NCBI RefSeq assembly: GCF_901764975.1
Contig: NZ_CABFKH010000001.1
Location: forward strand, 164,668 to 228,667
DNA from: Actinobacillus indolicus
GTDB taxonomy: Bacteria; Pseudomonadota; Gammaproteobacteria; Enterobacterales; Pasteurellaceae
Length of the DNA: 64,000 bases
Direction of reading: 5' to 3'
In this document: piece by piece, positions 63,972 through 64,000 of the stretch
How positions within the stretch are numbered: the first letter of the stretch is position 1
Layout: the number at the start of each line of letters is the position of its first letter
Program-made: the position numbers and the translations under genes
Notes under the pieces: generated by a model
Databases searched by the model: none
Seen by the model: only the letters and a program-made list of their open reading frames with translations
Told to the model about the DNA's origin: nothing

Positions 63972-64000
63972 ATCCCCCTTACTCCCCCTTTTCTAAAGGG

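Overview
The window is a chromosomal segment of a Pasteurellaceae bacterium of the Actinobacillus / Mannheimia branch. DNA is AT-rich, gene content is typical of the family (HktE-type catalase, UPF0319 protein, 283-residue ThyA, glycerate locus), and about 25 copies of the nine-base uptake signal ACAAGCGGT or its complement can be found by eye, many followed by an A/T block and a TTTGCAA block. I saw no Haemophilus-type AAGTGCGGT. The species cannot be fixed from sequence alone. No rRNA, tRNA, CRISPR array, prophage or insertion sequence was seen.

Layout. 1-5.7 kb: start of metR (cut by the window edge), ZnuD-type zinc receptor, metallophosphoesterase, catalase. 6.0-14.6 kb: a seven-gene operon with a CUT1 sugar-type ABC importer (binding protein, two permeases, ATPase), an M17 leucyl aminopeptidase, a cytoplasmic glycosylasparaginase and a glycoside hydrolase of possible alpha-L-fucosidase type. 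This is the most interesting locus: it looks like a self-contained pathway for uptake and dismantling of host Asn-linked glycan remnants. 14.6-18.7 kb: convergent galT-galK-galM-cutC operon with a perfect CRP site placed for class II activation. 18.7-31.4 kb: alr, an SPFH/NfeD pair, a MazEF toxin-antitoxin pair, priA with two tandem RarD-like transporters, alaA, menF-dsbD-SDR. 31.4-37.7 kb: a tiny candidate membrane protein, a CYTH protein, rpoE-rseA with a sigma-E-like promoter, lnt-corC, UPF0319, smpB. 37.7-46.7 kb: serS, a two-gene ABC system lacking its binding protein, cdaR-gntP-glycerate kinase, holA-lptE. 46.7-56.6 kb: leuS, thrS with a tRNA-Thr anticodon-arm mimic in its leader, grxD, ettA, bamD, rluD, a YwiC-like protein. 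56.6-62 kb: a Dpp/Nik-type ABC operon whose two ATPases are fused into one protein. 62-64 kb: thyA, a lipoprotein, pgsA.

Working together: galactose (Leloir genes), glycerate and putative glycopeptide catabolism form the accessory metabolic part. Envelope biogenesis is heavily represented (bamD, lptE, lnt, rpoE-rseA, dsbD, pgsA, alr), as is translation (leuS, serS, thrS, smpB, ettA, rluD). Intergenic spaces are rich in two kinds of small repeat: head-to-head uptake sequences that double as terminators, and a heterogeneous family of GTAGGG-type palindromes, one of which appears nested inside another (58.0-58.2 kb). All functional assignments are from reading the sequence and remembered family features; no database search was run.
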